This document shows, one piece after another, positions 6,063 through 6,260 of a stretch of DNA of 6,260 nt. The translations under genes were made by a program, and so were the position numbers. The stretch spans positions 1 through 6,260 of the forward strand of contig JAKQLT010000106.1 of the NCBI GenBank assembly GCA_029567025.1. Reading direction: 5' to 3'. The DNA is from Candidatus Omnitrophota bacterium. Lineage in GTDB: Bacteria > Omnitrophota > Gorgyraeia > Zapsychrales > Zapsychraceae. A model generated the notes under the pieces. It made no database searches. It saw only the letters and a program-made list of their open reading frames with translations, and was not told the DNA's origin. Positions within the stretch are counted from its first letter, which is position 1. Every line of letters begins with the position of its first letter.

Positions 6063-6260
6063 TTAAACATACATAAAAGTAGCGTTTAAAACATCATGGC
6101 GTCCAATAACCCCAACTAATTTATCCCCTTGCATAACAGGAAAGGTGTGAATATTAAAAACACCTACTTTCTCGACAATTTCATAAATCGGCGTTCGCGG
6201 AGAAATTGTCATAACATGAGATGACATAATACGGCTCACAGGGCTGTCACGCCATTCGGC
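6063..6260 (-). CDS. CBS-domain protein, C-terminal 65 residues (5' end outside window)
   Basis: The frame is open from the window edge to the TAA at 6065-6063. The visible 65 residues form most of one CBS motif: VSRIMSSHVMTISPRTPI, then IVEKVGVFNIHTFPVM, and GDKLVGVIGRHDVLNA close to the end. The pattern of a strand after M-x-x-x-V-x-T, a helix, a central FPV strand and the G-x-IGRHDVL ending is typical of CBS domains. CBS motifs normally work in pairs, so a first copy probably lies upstream outside the window. Known: CBS pairs (Bateman modules) often bind adenine nucleotides and regulate attached or partner proteins. Here the chain ends just after the motif, so any catalytic or channel part would have to be N-terminal. 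It may equally be a stand-alone CBS protein. It is the first visible gene of the run leading through the lipoprotein to pyruvate kinase. Confidence 0.85.
   Translation of the reverse strand, partial: AEWRDSPVSRIMSSHVMTISPRTPIYEIVEKVGVFNIHTFPVMQGDKLVGVIGRHDVLNATFMYV

Noticed and set aside
1..6260. CRISPR arrays, tRNA or rRNA genes, insertion sequences, phage genes and defence systems.
   Set aside because: No regularly spaced repeats, tRNA-like cloverleaf, transposase motifs or terminal inverted repeats were seen. The excisionase-like HTH belongs to a response regulator, not a mobile element.

Overview
All supported genes in this window lie on the minus strand, so the map reads from right (6260) to left (1). 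The DNA is AT-rich, with many A/T homopolymer runs and short intergenic gaps. The gene content suggests a free-living, Gram-negative-type bacterium: a lipoprotein, exported binding proteins, a PhnD-like/PAS histidine kinase, a response regulator with an N-terminal HTH, and a PadR-type regulator. The style recalls environmental lineages such as candidate phylum Omnitrophota or deltaproteobacteria-like groups. That placement is only an impression, because no rRNA or other phylogenetic marker is present.

Right block (6260 to 4184), read right to left: the C-terminal end of a CBS-domain protein, a small unrecognised lipoprotein, a short pyruvate kinase made only of the catalytic barrel and B domain, and 19 bases beyond it a broken PadR-family regulator. 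The intact genes are closely packed and probably co-transcribed. The PadR remnant carries both the N-terminal signature and the C-terminal domain in a different frame. Its middle is missing, so it is called a pseudogene.

Intergenic control region (about 4053 to 4183): a strong sigma-70-like promoter on the minus strand, a perfect 6-bp inverted repeat just upstream of its -35, a tandem 9-bp near-direct repeat near the expected transcription start, and a perfect Shine-Dalgarno sequence.

Left block (4052 to 1): a three-gene signalling operon. It encodes an HTH-receiver response regulator, a soluble exported substrate-binding protein of the ABC_sub_bind (PF04392) type, and a large membrane histidine kinase. 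The kinase gene overlaps the binding-protein stop codon by ATGA and runs off the left edge of the window. The kinase has its own PhnD-like periplasmic binding domain, one C-terminal-side transmembrane helix, two PAS domains (the second cysteine-rich), a HisKA domain with a long insert, and the start of the ATPase domain. No permease or ATPase gene is present, so the binding proteins look like sensors rather than transporter parts. The probable flow is periplasmic ligand to kinase to receiver to DNA, perhaps acting on the operon's own promoter. The best candidate for something under-described is this cassette, with two different periplasmic binding modules and a DNA-binding-domain-first regulator.
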